A DNA stretch of 64,000 nucleotides from Caproicibacterium lactatifermentans (GTDB lineage: Bacteria > Bacillota > Clostridia > Oscillospirales > Acutalibacteraceae). How positions within the stretch are numbered: position 1 is the stretch's first letter; each line of letters begins with the position of its first letter. The stretch covers positions 868,001 through 932,000 of the forward strand of contig NZ_CP046051.1 of assembly GCF_013315815.1 (NCBI RefSeq), written 5' to 3'. A program made the translations under genes and the position numbers. Below are positions 8,543 to 18,078 of the stretch, piece by piece. The notes below the pieces were generated by a model. It did not search any database. It worked only from the letters and a program-made list of their open reading frames with translations, and had not been told where the DNA came from.

Positions 8543-8947
8543 TCATGCGAGATTTTTAATTTCGCGGATGGCATCCTGTACCAGCCGGCTCATCGGCATA
8601 TCGCCAATTCCAGCAATCAGATTGTCGCAGTGGTTCACGGGAATCAGTACGCGGGTGGCACTGCTCTGCCCAACTGCCGACGCCATAGCAGGTGTGATTT
8701 CACCGAACAGGGAATCCGCAATGACAATGCCGATAGGGCCGGCAATAACGTCCGCTTTGCGGCAGGCAACAAGCACCGCGTTTTCGCCGGTGGCAGTGCA
8801 GTTTGCGCCGGCTTTGCGCATAGCGGCAGTAGCGGCACTGTTGGTGCCTACGGCATTTACAGAAGCCTGCGGCAGAGCAGATTTTATGGCGGTTACAAGC
8901 TGCTTTCCAATGCCGCCGCCCTGTCCATCTATAATCAAAATATTCAT
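8543..8947 (-). CDS. DUF3842 family protein
   Basis: A 134-residue protein beginning MNILIIDGQGGGIGKQL, a Rossmann-like glycine motif typical of DUF3842 proteins of Clostridia. The function is unknown. Later segments (VGTNSAATAAMRKAGAN, then ADVIAGPIGIV and PVNHCDN) fit a small alpha/beta fold. The start at 8947 is chosen because AGGAAAGG precedes it and the glycine loop then falls at the very N-terminus. The frame is open for 78 codons further upstream, but that stretch has no ribosome site and overlaps the divergent promoter region. The gene is divergent from the glycosidase gene. Confidence 0.8.
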   Translation of the reverse strand: MNILIIDGQGGGIGKQLVTAIKSALPQASVNAVGTNSAATAAMRKAGANCTATGENAVLVACRKADVIAGPIGIVIADSLFGEITPAMASAVGQSSATRVLIPVNHCDNLIAGIGDMPMSRLVQDAIREIKNLA

Positions 8948-9168
8948 AAAATTACGACCTTTCCTGCAAAATTTTTCCGTCCGGTCCCTTCTGTTTTTCG
9001 TCGGATAAATTATAACATAGTGCATAAAAGCTGGCAACTGTTCCGCGATAGCGGGCCGTGGAAAGGTTGCATTTCCATGCGGTACAGCGTAAAATAAATA
9101 CGGAGAAATTTGATCTGATTTTGTCACTGCCCAGGTCTGATGCGGGGCAGCTTGTAGGAGGGAATTTT

Positions 9169-10431
9169 TTGTATACACCATTTTCTTTAAAAGGTGTTTT
9201 GCTCGGCTGTTCCACTTCCGCTACACAAACAGAGGGCAGCCCAACCAGAAACAGCTGGTACGACTGGGCAGCAAAGCCGGGAAGAATGAAAGATCGTTCC
9301 AGTCCCTGCAATGCCAACCAGCACTGGCAGCGCTGGCGGGAGGACAATGTCCTCATTCAGCAGCTGGGCCTGCAGGTATACCGTATGGGTCTGGAGTGGA
9401 GCCGCATTGAACCAACGCCAGGCCGTTTTTGCCGGAAAGCAATGAACCGCTACCGGGAGGAGATACTGGACCTGCAAAAAAGAAACGTAAAAGTGCTGGT
9501 GACACTGCATCACTTTTCCAACCCAACTTGGTTTGAAAGTCAAGGCGGTTTTCTGCGTAAAGACAGCCCACAGATATTTCTGCGTTATGTCACCTATGTA
9601 GTGGAATCTATCGGGGATATTGTCAGCGATTATGTTACGCTGAACGAGCCAAACACTTATGTGACGCTCAGTTATTTTTTGGCACAGTGGCCGCCGGCAA
9701 AGCATAATCCGGCGATTTCTATCCGTGTCATGCGCAATCTGGTGTACTGCCATCTGGCATCCTATCGCCGTATTCACCGCATTCGGGAGGAGCGCGGATT
9801 CTCCGGCCGCACCATGGTTGGTTTTGCGGAACATATGCGGGTCTTTTCGGCGGCGCGTCCCAAGGACCGCCCGCTGGCCAGTGCCATGGACTATCTGTTT
9901 CAGGGCTTAACCAATGCTATGTACACAGGGCGGCTTACGGCTCCGCTGGGTGTAGAGGCGCCTTTTGGTGATGGCCGTTTCTATGATTATATTGGCATCA
10001 ATTACTACACTCGTTTATGGGTAAGCGGCAAATATATTGGCAGCAAGCCGGACAGTGAGCAAACGGACCTTGGTTGGGAAGTTTATCCGGAGGGACTGAG
10101 CCTCCTTATGCGCCGGCGTTACCGCCACCTGTGTGCTCCTATTTGGATTACGGAAAACGGCATTGCCGCGCGGAACGACAAACAGCGCTGCCGCTTTATT
10201 TACGAACATCTGCGGCAGATTGCTATTAGCGGCCTGCCGGTGGAGCGGTACTATTATTGGACATTGATGGATAACTTTGAATGGGCGGAAGGCGAAACCG
10301 CTGCCTTTGGCCTGATAGGCTGCGATTTTAAAACGCAAAAGCGCTCCATTCGTCCCAGTGCGCACTTTTATCATGAGATTATTCAGAACGATGGCATTAC
10401 ACAGTCTATGATTGACCGTTACTTAAAATAG
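9169..10431 (+). CDS. glycoside hydrolase family 1 beta-glycosidase
   Basis: A cytoplasmic GH1 retaining beta-glucosidase/6-phospho-beta-glucosidase-type enzyme of 420 residues. The start is TTG 9169, because AGGAGG (9156-9161) lies seven bases before it and the protein then begins YTPFSLKGVLLGCSTSATQTEG, the standard GH1 opening. The acid/base Glu is in TLNEPN (about residue 160) and the nucleophile Glu is in ITENG (about residue 329). The protein is somewhat shorter than the usual 440-480 residues. The aglycone loops appear reduced between residues 180 and 270. No PTS or sugar ABC genes adjoin it, so whether the substrate is phosphorylated cannot be said. Confidence 0.9.
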   Translation: MYTPFSLKGVLLGCSTSATQTEGSPTRNSWYDWAAKPGRMKDRSSPCNANQHWQRWREDNVLIQQLGLQVYRMGLEWSRIEPTPGRFCRKAMNRYREEILDLQKRNVKVLVTLHHFSNPTWFESQGGFLRKDSPQIFLRYVTYVVESIGDIVSDYVTLNEPNTYVTLSYFLAQWPPAKHNPAISIRVMRNLVYCHLASYRRIHRIREERGFSGRTMVGFAEHMRVFSAARPKDRPLASAMDYLFQGLTNAMYTGRLTAPLGVEAPFGDGRFYDYIGINYYTRLWVSGKYIGSKPDSEQTDLGWEVYPEGLSLLMRRRYRHLCAPIWITENGIAARNDKQRCRFIYEHLRQIAISGLPVERYYYWTLMDNFEWAEGETAAFGLIGCDFKTQKRSIRPSAHFYHEIIQNDGITQSMIDRYLK

Positions 10432-10601
10432 CAAAGCACTTTATACAATTCGCTTTACGTACCCCATACACCACACATTTTATTATTCAGTATTTGCTTT
10501 CGCACTGCAAAAAAACAAGAAAGAAACGGAAAAAATCCGCTTCTATTTCGGAACTGTGCGGAAGGTGGACTTTTTCCGGAATACATATCAAATAAAAAAA
10601 C

Positions 10602-10640
10602 AGCGGACACTGTCAGTTATCCACACTGACAGTGTCCGCT
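10602..10640. terminator. bidirectional terminator between GH1 gene and prfC
   Basis: A perfect 15-pair stem, AGCGGACACTGTCAG (10602-10616) with CTGACAGTGTCCGCT (10626-10640). It has an A run on the left (T run for prfC) and a T-rich stretch on the right. The rest of 10432-10601 contains nothing recognisable. Confidence 0.9.
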
Positions 10641-10665
10641 TTCTATATTATTTTATTTGTTGTGC

Positions 10666-12267
10666 TTATAGTTTTGCACCGCCAAATTCACTTAGCTGCA
10701 GGCCGTGATTATGCTGCAGGGCCCATGTGATGTTCCACTCGTTGACAAAAATAAGCAGGTGGTTGCCCTTTAGGTCCTGAATGCAGCGCGTGTCGCTGGT
10801 AAGGTCCAGTGACTTGGGGTCGAGGCCCTCATTTTCAATCCAGCGGATATATTCGTGCGGCAGGTTTTCCATGCGGATGTCCACTTTGTATTCGTTTTCC
10901 AGCCGGTATTCCAGCACTTCAAACTGCAGCTGACCAACCGCACCAACGACAACTTCTTCCATGCTGCCGTTCAGTTCCTGAAAAATCTGGATAGCACCTT
11001 CCTGTGCAATCTGTGTCATGCCTTTTACAAACTGCTTGCGTTTCATGGTATCTTTTGGGGAAACACGGGCAAAGTGTTCCGGCGCAAAGGTGGGAATGCC
11101 GCCGAAACAGAACTTTTTATCGGAGGCACACAGGGTGTCGCCAATGGAAAAGACGCCTGGGTCAAAGACACCGATGATGTCACCCGCATAGGCATGGTCG
11201 ATAATTTCCCGCTGCTCCGCCATCAGTTGCTGTGGCGCCATCAGTTTCATCTTGCGTCCGCCCTGCATATGCACAACTTCCATGCCACGGTCAAATTCAC
11301 CGGAGCAAATGCGCAGAAATGCAACACGGTCGCGGTGGGCCTTGTTCATATTTGCCTGGATTTTAAAGACAAAAGCGGAGAAATGGGAATCCATCGGGTC
11401 AATTTCACCGATGTCCGCTTTGCGCGGCAGAGGTGTCGTAGTCATGCGCAGAAATTCCTGCAGGAATGGTTCTACGCCGAAGTTCGTCAGTGCAGAGCCG
11501 AAGAATACAGGTGAAAGCTTTCCTCGGCGCACATCTTCCAGTGAGAAGTCTGCACCGGCACCATCCAGCAGCTCCACATCGTCTTTTAAAGTAGAAAGCA
11601 GGTCTTCCCCCAGCAGGTCGGAAAGCTTCGGGTCTGACAGGTCACTGGCGGATTCTTCTATTTGATGTTTTCCGTTGGCGGTTTCCTCCGCCGTGAAAGT
11701 CAAAATCTTTTTTGCTGCACGGTCATACACGCCCTTAAATTCACGGCCGCTGCCAATTGGCCAGTTCATGGCATACGTTTTAATGCCCAGTTCCTGTTCA
11801 ATTTGGTCCGTCAGGTCATAGGGACTGCGGGCATCGCGGTCCATTTTATTGATAAACGTAAAAATTGGAATATGGCGCAGTGTGCAAACCTTAAACAGCT
11901 TACGTGTCTGTTTTTCTACGCCCTTGGCGGCATCAATCACCATGACGGCGCTGTCCGCGGCCATCAGGGTACGGTAGGTATCCTCGGAAAAATCCGCATG
12001 CCCGGGGGTATCCAGGATATTGATACAATAATTGTTGTATTCAAACTGCATGACAGAAGAAGTGACCGAAATGCCACGCTGTTTTTCAATATCCATCCAG
12101 TCCGAAACTGCGTGGCGCATGTGGCGCTTGCCTTTAACCATACCGGCCTGCTGAATGGCACCGCCGTACAGCAGGAGCTTTTCCGTCAACGTTGTTTTGC
12201 CGGCGTCTGGGTGAGAGATGATTGCGAACGTGCGCCGGCGCTCAATTTCCTTTTTATAGTCTGCCAT
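10666..12267 (-). CDS. prfC: peptide chain release factor 3
   Basis: RF3, a translational GTPase that ejects RF1/RF2 from the ribosome after peptide release. The length of 533 residues is typical. The G1 motif is SHPDAGKTT (about 18-26), G3 is DTPGHADFSEDT, and G4 is NKMDRDA. The order GTPase, beta-barrel domain 2, C-terminal domain 3 is intact, ending in NHGLQLSEF. It is monocistronic, with its own terminator. The 214 bases between it and the divergent GNAT gene hold the GNAT promoter and no gene. Confidence 0.97.
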   Translation of the reverse strand: MADYKKEIERRRTFAIISHPDAGKTTLTEKLLLYGGAIQQAGMVKGKRHMRHAVSDWMDIEKQRGISVTSSVMQFEYNNYCINILDTPGHADFSEDTYRTLMAADSAVMVIDAAKGVEKQTRKLFKVCTLRHIPIFTFINKMDRDARSPYDLTDQIEQELGIKTYAMNWPIGSGREFKGVYDRAAKKILTFTAEETANGKHQIEESASDLSDPKLSDLLGEDLLSTLKDDVELLDGAGADFSLEDVRRGKLSPVFFGSALTNFGVEPFLQEFLRMTTTPLPRKADIGEIDPMDSHFSAFVFKIQANMNKAHRDRVAFLRICSGEFDRGMEVVHMQGGRKMKLMAPQQLMAEQREIIDHAYAGDIIGVFDPGVFSIGDTLCASDKKFCFGGIPTFAPEHFARVSPKDTMKRKQFVKGMTQIAQEGAIQIFQELNGSMEEVVVGAVGQLQFEVLEYRLENEYKVDIRMENLPHEYIRWIENEGLDPKSLDLTSDTRCIQDLKGNHLLIFVNEWNITWALQHNHGLQLSEFGGAKL

Positions 12268-12400
12268 TTATGAAAGTCCTCCATTGGTATTTTATAAAAA
12301 TGCGGTAATATATTCTGCTCTACAAGGGGGACCCTCCCATATTTCTAAATTTTACAGTATTCTATAGTATAACAAAAAAGCCGTCTTACTGCAAATTTTT

Positions 12401-12430
12401 TTGCATCTGTCAAAGGACTTGTGTTATAAT
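12401..12430 (+). promoter_or_regulatory. promoter of the GNAT gene
   Basis: TTGCAT and TATAAT lie 18 bases apart, about 50 bases before the start of the acetyltransferase gene. Confidence 0.6.
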
Positions 12431-12481
12431 CGCTTCTGTTTTTAGTTTTGCTGCGGCAAGCAGAAAGAAGAGTTTTTAAGA

Positions 12482-13216
12482 ATGACAGCAACAGAGCAGA
12501 AAGCACTTGCTTTTTTGGAGCAGGACGCTTTAGAAAGCATAGATATGCAGGAGCCGCTGCGGCGCGGTTTTGCGCGGGTATTGTATGTTGGAAAAGACGG
12601 CGTACAGCTGGACGTGCACGGGACCATTATGCAGCGCGCGGCGAATGAACAGGCGGCCGACCGGCTGGTCCGGCGCCTGCAAAAGGCACCGAAACTGTTT
12701 ACGGCGCACAAGCTGTGGGATAAAGCAGCCTTTGAAAAGTACTTTTGCGGAGCAGACACATTCGGCGGCCTTAGCTGCAACCCCTGCCGCTTTGCCGTCT
12801 ATACATCCAAAAAGCCGCTGCCGGTTTCTCCGGTGTTTTCAATTCGGCAGCTGACACTTCACTATGCGCCGGCAGTCAATCAGCAGTACCATTTGTTTAA
12901 CGACTCGCCGTATATTGAAAAACTGGTGCGTGCGGGCGTCTTTTACGGCGCCTTTGTCGGGGAGGAGCTTGCGGGATTTATCGGGAAGCACGCAGAGGGT
13001 GCGCTGGGTATGCTGGAAGTATATCCAAAGTTCCGACGGCAGGGTGTCGGTATTGCCCTGGAAGCAGACGCGGTGAATCGCAGCCTTGCAAAAGGACAGG
13101 TCCCTTTCGGCGATGTGATTCTCGGCAATGACGCTTCTTTTGCTTTGCAGCGGTCCATGGGATTTTCCATTCCCACGGCGGAACATTACTGGCTGATGAC
13201 GGAGCCAAAAAAATAG
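12482..13216 (+). CDS. GNAT-family N-acetyltransferase
   Basis: A 244-residue protein with a C-terminal GNAT (FR47-like) domain. The acetyl-CoA-binding segment is seen as LEVYPKFRRQGVGIALEA (around residues 177-194), with the R-x-x-G-x-G/A signature. The following N-D-A-S-F-A-L-Q-R-SMGF segment is the usual beta5-alpha4 region. Residues 1-120 form an N-terminal domain with no motif I recognise. The substrate is unknown. The gene has its own promoter, and a second promoter for the fur-like gene follows within 60 bases. Confidence 0.85.
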   Translation: MTATEQKALAFLEQDALESIDMQEPLRRGFARVLYVGKDGVQLDVHGTIMQRAANEQAADRLVRRLQKAPKLFTAHKLWDKAAFEKYFCGADTFGGLSCNPCRFAVYTSKKPLPVSPVFSIRQLTLHYAPAVNQQYHLFNDSPYIEKLVRAGVFYGAFVGEELAGFIGKHAEGALGMLEVYPKFRRQGVGIALEADAVNRSLAKGQVPFGDVILGNDASFALQRSMGFSIPTAEHYWLMTEPKK

Positions 13217-13244
13217 CCCGAATGCCGTTGCGTATGCGGAATTG

Positions 13245-13273
13245 TTGACTTTTTTTGTACCGCTGTCTATAAT
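13245..13273 (+). promoter_or_regulatory. promoter of the Fur-family gene
   Basis: TTGACT (13245-13250) and TATAAT (13268-13273) are 17 bases apart, a near-consensus promoter about 35 bases before the start codon. It probably drives the fur-tcdA-HAD unit. Confidence 0.8.
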
Positions 13274-13308
13274 TGCAGGTAGAAAGCGGACAGCGGGGAG
13301 GTGTACCT

Positions 13309-13740
13309 ATGGCAGACGAAATGCTGAAAGCCAAAGAACTGAAAACGACATGCCGGCGCGAGGCAATTTTGACGGTCCTGCGTACGGCGCAGAAGCCGCT
13401 GACAGCGGAAGAGGTTTATCTGGCGGTCCTGCCGAATATGCATATGAGTGTGTCAACCGCTTACCGCACGCTGGCAACTTTGTTCGAAAAGGAAATTGTC
13501 ATGAAAGAAGTGGGACAGGACGGCAAGGCGTATTTTCGCCTGAATGACCACCGGCACTGTCACATTCTGCGGTGTACGGGGTGTGGGGAAGTGATCGAAC
13601 TTTCCGGCTGCCCGATAGAACCGCTGGAAAAACAATGGGCAGAAAAGACCGGCTATCAGATAACCGGCCACAGATTGGAGCTTTCGGGATTGTGCCCGAA
13701 ATGCGCGGCAAAGAAGGATGAAAAACCAGATGATAAATGA
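13309..13740 (+). CDS. Fur-family metalloregulator (Fur/Zur/PerR)
   Basis: A 143-residue metal-dependent repressor. The start at 13309 follows GGGGAGG; an upstream TTG lies within the promoter -10 and is rejected. Residues 1-80 form the winged helix, with recognition region MSVSTAYRTLATL. The C-terminal dimerisation domain carries HRHCHILRCTGCGEVIEL and a second CPKC pair, that is, two CxxC motifs forming a structural zinc site, and a His-rich regulatory site. Whether it senses Fe, Zn or peroxide cannot be settled from sequence alone. It overlaps the next gene and has no metal transporter beside it. Confidence 0.88.
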   Translation: MADEMLKAKELKTTCRREAILTVLRTAQKPLTAEEVYLAVLPNMHMSVSTAYRTLATLFEKEIVMKEVGQDGKAYFRLNDHRHCHILRCTGCGEVIELSGCPIEPLEKQWAEKTGYQITGHRLELSGLCPKCAAKKDEKPDDK

Positions 13741-14458
13741 ATTTTCACGGACCGAGCTGCTTTTGGGGCGGCAGTCCATGCAGAAACTGGAGGATTGTTC
13801 CGTATTGTTGTTTGGCGTCGGCGGTGTTGGCGGATTTGCGGCTGAGGCACTGTGCCGCTGCGGCGTGGGCCAGTTTACACTGGTAGACAGTGACACCGTC
13901 AGCCTGACAAACCTGAACCGACAGGTCATTGCCCTGCACAGCACCATTGGGCAGTATAAAACAGATGTCATGGAGCGGCGAATGCAGGACATTAACCCGA
14001 TGGTGCAGGTAGAAAGCTGCCGCTGTTTTTACACCGAGGAAAACGCAGAACAATTTGATTTTACAAAATACGATTATATTATAGATGCGGTGGATACAGT
14101 CAGCAGCAAGCTCCTGATTGCGCAGACAGCCTACCAGTGCGGTATACCGTCTATCAGCGCCATGGGTGCCGGAAACAAATTGGACCCCACACGTTTCCGC
14201 ATTGCGGATATTTTTGAAACGCAGGCGGACCCGCTGGCGCGTGTTATGCGCCGGGAGTTGCGGAAACGCGGTGTGCCCCGTCTAAAAGTTGTTTACAGTG
14301 ATGAACCGGCAAAAAAGCCGCTGCAAAGTAAAGAAACGCCGGCACCTGGCCGCAGGGTAACACCTGGCAGTGTCAGCTTTGTGCCCAGCGTGGAGGGCTT
14401 GGTGCTTGCAAGCGCCGTTATCCACGACCTGACAGCACCGTCGGAGGAAAAAGAATGA
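13730..14458 (+). CDS. tcdA: tRNA threonylcarbamoyladenosine dehydratase
   Basis: A 242-residue E1-like ThiF/MoeB/HesA-family enzyme. TcdA uses ATP to cyclise t6A at position 37 of ANN-decoding tRNAs. The nucleotide loop GVGGVGGFAAEAL lies near residue 29, followed by the VDSDTVSLTNLNRQ adenylate region and DAVDTVSSK. The start MINEFSRTELL matches the usual family opening; an ATG four codons earlier sits too close to the ribosome site. It overlaps the end of the fur-like gene by 11 bases and the following HAD gene by 4 bases, implying coupled translation. Confidence 0.92.
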   Translation: MINEFSRTELLLGRQSMQKLEDCSVLLFGVGGVGGFAAEALCRCGVGQFTLVDSDTVSLTNLNRQVIALHSTIGQYKTDVMERRMQDINPMVQVESCRCFYTEENAEQFDFTKYDYIIDAVDTVSSKLLIAQTAYQCGIPSISAMGAGNKLDPTRFRIADIFETQADPLARVMRRELRKRGVPRLKVVYSDEPAKKPLQSKETPAPGRRVTPGSVSFVPSVEGLVLASAVIHDLTAPSEEKE

Positions 14459-15108
14459 TTACTGCAGTCCTTTTTGATATGGATGGAACACTGTTCGATA
14501 CCGAACGAGTTAACCACGACGCATGGGTAGCGGTTGGTTTGCCGGAAGGGCTTTATTGGCACTGCATTGGCCGTGACCGCACAGAGATTCTTTCGCTGAT
14601 GAAAGACCGTCTGCACCAGGAGCCGGAGCCGCTGTATGCCCGCTACCATGAGGAAGCAGCCCGCCACCTAAAGGAAACCGGAATTCCTCCCAGGCCAGGT
14701 CTGCATCAAATGCTGGATGCCCTGCAGAAACAGGAATACCGCATGGCTGTGGTGACATCTTCGTATGAATCGCGGGCTAAAGATATTTTAAACGGTTCCG
14801 GCACGGTACCGTATTTTCAAAGCCTTGTTACGGGGGATCAGATTACCCATGGTAAACCCGCACCGGACATCTTTCTGGAAGCGGCCCGCCGCCTTGACTG
14901 TACGCAGGACCAGTGTATGGTTGTAGAGGACAGCTTTAACGGTGTTCGCAGCGGCCACGCTGCCGGTATGTACACCGTGATGGTGCCGGATTTAATGCAG
15001 CCAAATGTGGAAATTCGTGTGTTGGCGGATGCAGTGCTACCGTCACTGCGGGAAGTACCGCCGCTTTTAACACGTTTAAACAACGGACAGCTGGGCACCA
15101 ATGCTTGA
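14455..15108 (+). CDS. HAD-superfamily hydrolase, beta-phosphoglucomutase-like
   Basis: A 217-residue HAD phosphatase. Motif I is LFDMDGTLFDTE (Asp8 and Asp10), motif II is TSSYE, motif III has the Lys of GKPAPDIF, and motif IV is VVEDSFNGVRSG. The helical cap between residues 15 and 80 makes it a subfamily I enzyme of the phosphoglycolate phosphatase/beta-phosphoglucomutase group. The substrate is unknown. It begins inside the tcdA stop codon (ATGA overlap) and ends within the -35 region of the valS leader promoter. Confidence 0.85.
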   Translation: MITAVLFDMDGTLFDTERVNHDAWVAVGLPEGLYWHCIGRDRTEILSLMKDRLHQEPEPLYARYHEEAARHLKETGIPPRPGLHQMLDALQKQEYRMAVVTSSYESRAKDILNGSGTVPYFQSLVTGDQITHGKPAPDIFLEAARRLDCTQDQCMVVEDSFNGVRSGHAAGMYTVMVPDLMQPNVEIRVLADAVLPSLREVPPLLTRLNNGQLGTNA

Positions 15109-15133
15109 CAATGCGTTTGGCTGCGCCTATAAT
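15105..15133 (+). promoter_or_regulatory. valS T-box promoter
   Basis: TTGACA and TATAAT are separated by exactly 17 bases, a consensus promoter that overlaps the HAD gene stop codon. Confidence 0.88.
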
Positions 15134-15139
15134 AAATTT

Positions 15140-15400
15140 ATATCGATAAAAGCAGTGATGGGAACAAGGTATCTGTATATAGCCGCAGAGAGCAGGCATT
15201 TCGGTGGAAACCTGTGCGTGTGCAGATGCGTATGCGTCGCCCCGGAGCTGGCTGCCTAAAGCCAAAAGGATAGTAGGGCAGTCCGTGTGCCAGCGTTACC
15301 GGCAGAGAGGGCCCATATAGGGCCAAATGCGGGTGGTACCGCGGAATTTGCAAATTTCGCCCCGGACAGGAAGAAACCGTTCCTGTCCGGGGCTTTTTTG
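15140..15400 (+). promoter_or_regulatory. T-box leader of valS (valine specifier)
   Basis: A tRNA-sensing T-box riboswitch. Stem I has the AGAGAGC-type GA motif near 15186-15192. The specifier codon GTC (Val) at 15236-15238 precedes CCCCGGAGCTG, the same context as in the tyrS leader here. The T-box bulge GGTGGTACCGCGG (15332-15344) forms the antiterminator. The competing terminator is CCCCGGACAGGA (15360-15371) with TCCTGTCCGGGG (15381-15392) and six T residues. Uncharged tRNA-Val is predicted to allow read-through into valS and folC. Confidence 0.96.
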
Positions 15401-15453
15401 TATCTTACGCTTTGTTAAGCCCATGGTATCCAAAATTGCAGGAGGAAAATCAA

Positions 15454-18078
15454 ATGAGCAGACAACTTGCAAAAACGTATAATCACGGCGAAGTGGAGGA
15501 TCGCATCTATGACTTCTGGATAAAAGGCGGTTATTTTCACGCGGAGCCGGACCCAAAGAAAAAGCCATACACCATTGTTATTCCACCGCCGAATATCACC
15601 GGGCAGCTGCACTTGGGCCATGCAATGGATGAAACACTGCAGGACATTCTTACCCGCTGGCGCCGTATGCAGGGCTACAGCGCCTTGTGGGTGCCCGGAA
15701 CGGACCACGCTTCCATTGCCACCGAGGCAAAGATTGTAGAGGCTATGCGCAAAGAGGGCGTGACCAAGGTACAGATAGGCCGGGACGCTTTTTTAAAGCG
15801 TGCGTGGGCATGGAAGGACAAGTTTGGTGGCCGCATCGACCAGCAGCTGCGCAAATTGGGTGTTTCCTGTGACTGGCAGCGGGAACGCTTCACGCTGGAC
15901 GAAGGCTGCAGTAAGGCCGTACGGGAAGTTTTTGTACGTCTGTATGAAAAAGGACTGATTTACCGCGGCGAACGGATTATCAACTGGTGTCCGCACTGCA
16001 AGACAACCATTTCTGACGCTGAAGTGGAGTTCGAGGAAAAGGACGGTTCCTTCTGGCACGTTCGCTACCCCTTTAAGGACGGCAGCGGATACCTGGAGCT
16101 CGCTACTACCCGCCCCGAAACAATGCTGGGTGATACGGCCGTGGCAGTGCACCCGGACGATGAGCGCTACAAAGATATTGTTGGCAAAACGCTAATTTTG
16201 CCGCTGGTCGGCCGTGAAATTCCGGTTGTGGCGGACGAATACGTTGAAAAGGATTTTGGTACTGGTGTTGTAAAAATCACACCGGCACATGACCCCAACG
16301 ACTTTGAGGTTGGCCGCCGTCATCATTTGGAAGTCATCAATATGATGAACGAGGACGGCTCCATTAACGAAAATGGCGGCAAATACGCGGGACTGTCCGG
16401 CATGGAGGCCCGTAAACAAATCGTCAAAGAGCTGGACGAGCAGGGCTATTTGGTCAGCATTGAGCCCATCAAGCATAACGTGGGTACCTGCTACCGCTGC
16501 CACAGCACCATTGAGCCGCGCGTTTCCAAGCAGTGGTTTGTTAAAATGGAACCGCTGGCAAAACCGGCAATCGATGCGGTTCGCTCCGACAAAGTTCGCT
16601 TTATTCCGGAACGTATGGAAAAAATTTATTATAACTGGATGGAAAATATCCGTGACTGGTGCATTTCGCGTCAGCTGTGGTGGGGCCACCGGATTCCGGC
16701 GTGGTATTGTGACGACTGCGGTGAAACAGTTGTTGCCCGTACGGACCCGGACACCTGCCCCAAGTGCGGCGGTCATCATCTGCACCAGGACGAGGATACA
16801 CTGGATACCTGGTTCAGTTCCGCGCTGTGGCCGTTTAGTGTGCTGGGCTGGCCGGACAAGACCAAAGATTTGGACTATTATTTCCCAACCAATACACTGG
16901 TAACCGGCTACGATATCATTTTCTTCTGGGTTGCGCGCATGATTTTCTCCAGTTTGGAGCAGACCGGTGAGGTGCCGTTCCATACGGTATTTTTCCACGG
17001 CCTTGTGCGGGACAGCCAGGGACGCAAAATGAGCAAATCCCTTGGCAATGGCATTGACCCCATTAAGGTCATTGACCAGTATGGCGCGGATGCCCTGCGC
17101 TTTACACTGATTACCGGCATCAGCCCCGGTAACGATACCCGTTATTCGGACGAGCGTGTGCAGGCCAGCCGGAACTTTGCCAATAAGATATGGAACGCTT
17201 CCCGCTTTATCCTGATGAATATTGAAGGGAAGAATGTGCCAAATGCACTGCCGGATACCCTGACCATGGAGGATAAATGGATTCTTGACTCCTTCAATCG
17301 CCTGGCACAGGAAATTAACGATAATCTGGAAAAATTTGAGTTTGGCATTGCTGCACAGAAGCTGCACGACTTCCTGTGGGACGAGTTCTGCGATTGGTAT
17401 ATTGAGATTTCTAAAATTCGTCTGCAGGGCAGTGATGAGGCTGCCGCACAGCAGGCACGGCAGGTTTTGGTGTGGGTTATGACGCGCACGCTTGCGCTGC
17501 TGCATCCCTTTATGCCGTATATTACCGAGGAAATTTGGCAGGCACTGCCGCATACAGGGGAAGCGCTTATCATGGCACCGTATCCAGCCTATGATGCACA
17601 GCTGGCATTCCCAGAGGAAGCCGACAAGATGGAAAGCATTATGGCTGCCGTGCGTGGTGTCCGCAACCGCCGTTCCGAGATGAACGTAGCTCCTTCCCGC
17701 AAAACAGCACTGTATATCGCAACGGAAAAGCAGGACACATTCCGTTCTGGCGAGGAGATTTTCAAACGCCTCGCTTACACAACGGAGATTCAGGTTGCAC
17801 CATCGTTTACGCTAGATGGCGCCGTGACCATTGTCACTTCGGACGCCAAAGTCTACATTCAAATGAACGAATTGGTAGATAAAGAAGCGGAAAAGAAGCG
17901 GCTGAACAAGGAACTTGCTTCCGCACAGAAAGGCTATCAGAACGCGCAGGCAAAACTACAGAACGAAAAGTTTATGACCAAGGCACCGGAGAAAGTGGTG
18001 GCCGGTGTTCGTGCCAACGCGCAAAAACTAAAAGAACGTATGGATTTGATTTCGTCCAGCTTGGAAGCACTGAAATGA
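15454..18078 (+). CDS. valS: valyl-tRNA synthetase
   Basis: Class I aminoacyl-tRNA synthetase of 874 residues that charges tRNA-Val. The ATG at 15454 follows GGAGGA; an earlier in-frame ATG lies in the leader and lacks a site. Signatures are [13 protein letters not shown] (about 44-56, HIGH motif) and KMSKS (about 525-529). The editing CP1 domain lies between them, and the anticodon-binding domain and C-terminal tRNA-binding coiled coil (from about residue 805, rich in K, E and Q) follow. A zinc-ribbon-like CDDC...CPKCGG pair lies near residues 421-441. folC overlaps its stop by 4 bases. Confidence 0.98.
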   Translation: MSRQLAKTYNHGEVEDRIYDFWIKGGYFHAEPDPKKKPYTIVIPPPNITGQLHLGHAMDETLQDILTRWRRMQGYSALWVPGTDHASIATEAKIVEAMRKEGVTKVQIGRDAFLKRAWAWKDKFGGRIDQQLRKLGVSCDWQRERFTLDEGCSKAVREVFVRLYEKGLIYRGERIINWCPHCKTTISDAEVEFEEKDGSFWHVRYPFKDGSGYLELATTRPETMLGDTAVAVHPDDERYKDIVGKTLILPLVGREIPVVADEYVEKDFGTGVVKITPAHDPNDFEVGRRHHLEVINMMNEDGSINENGGKYAGLSGMEARKQIVKELDEQGYLVSIEPIKHNVGTCYRCHSTIEPRVSKQWFVKMEPLAKPAIDAVRSDKVRFIPERMEKIYYNWMENIRDWCISRQLWWGHRIPAWYCDDCGETVVARTDPDTCPKCGGHHLHQDEDTLDTWFSSALWPFSVLGWPDKTKDLDYYFPTNTLVTGYDIIFFWVARMIFSSLEQTGEVPFHTVFFHGLVRDSQGRKMSKSLGNGIDPIKVIDQYGADALRFTLITGISPGNDTRYSDERVQASRNFANKIWNASRFILMNIEGKNVPNALPDTLTMEDKWILDSFNRLAQEINDNLEKFEFGIAAQKLHDFLWDEFCDWYIEISKIRLQGSDEAAAQQARQVLVWVMTRTLALLHPFMPYITEEIWQALPHTGEALIMAPYPAYDAQLAFPEEADKMESIMAAVRGVRNRRSEMNVAPSRKTALYIATEKQDTFRSGEEIFKRLAYTTEIQVAPSFTLDGAVTIVTSDAKVYIQMNELVDKEAEKKRLNKELASAQKGYQNAQAKLQNEKFMTKAPEKVVAGVRANAQKLKERMDLISSSLEALK

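Noticed and set aside
16192..17553. Long open frame (453 codons) on the minus strand opposite valS
   Set aside because: It is fully antisense to a conserved synthetase gene, has no ribosome site or family motif, and arises from codon bias.
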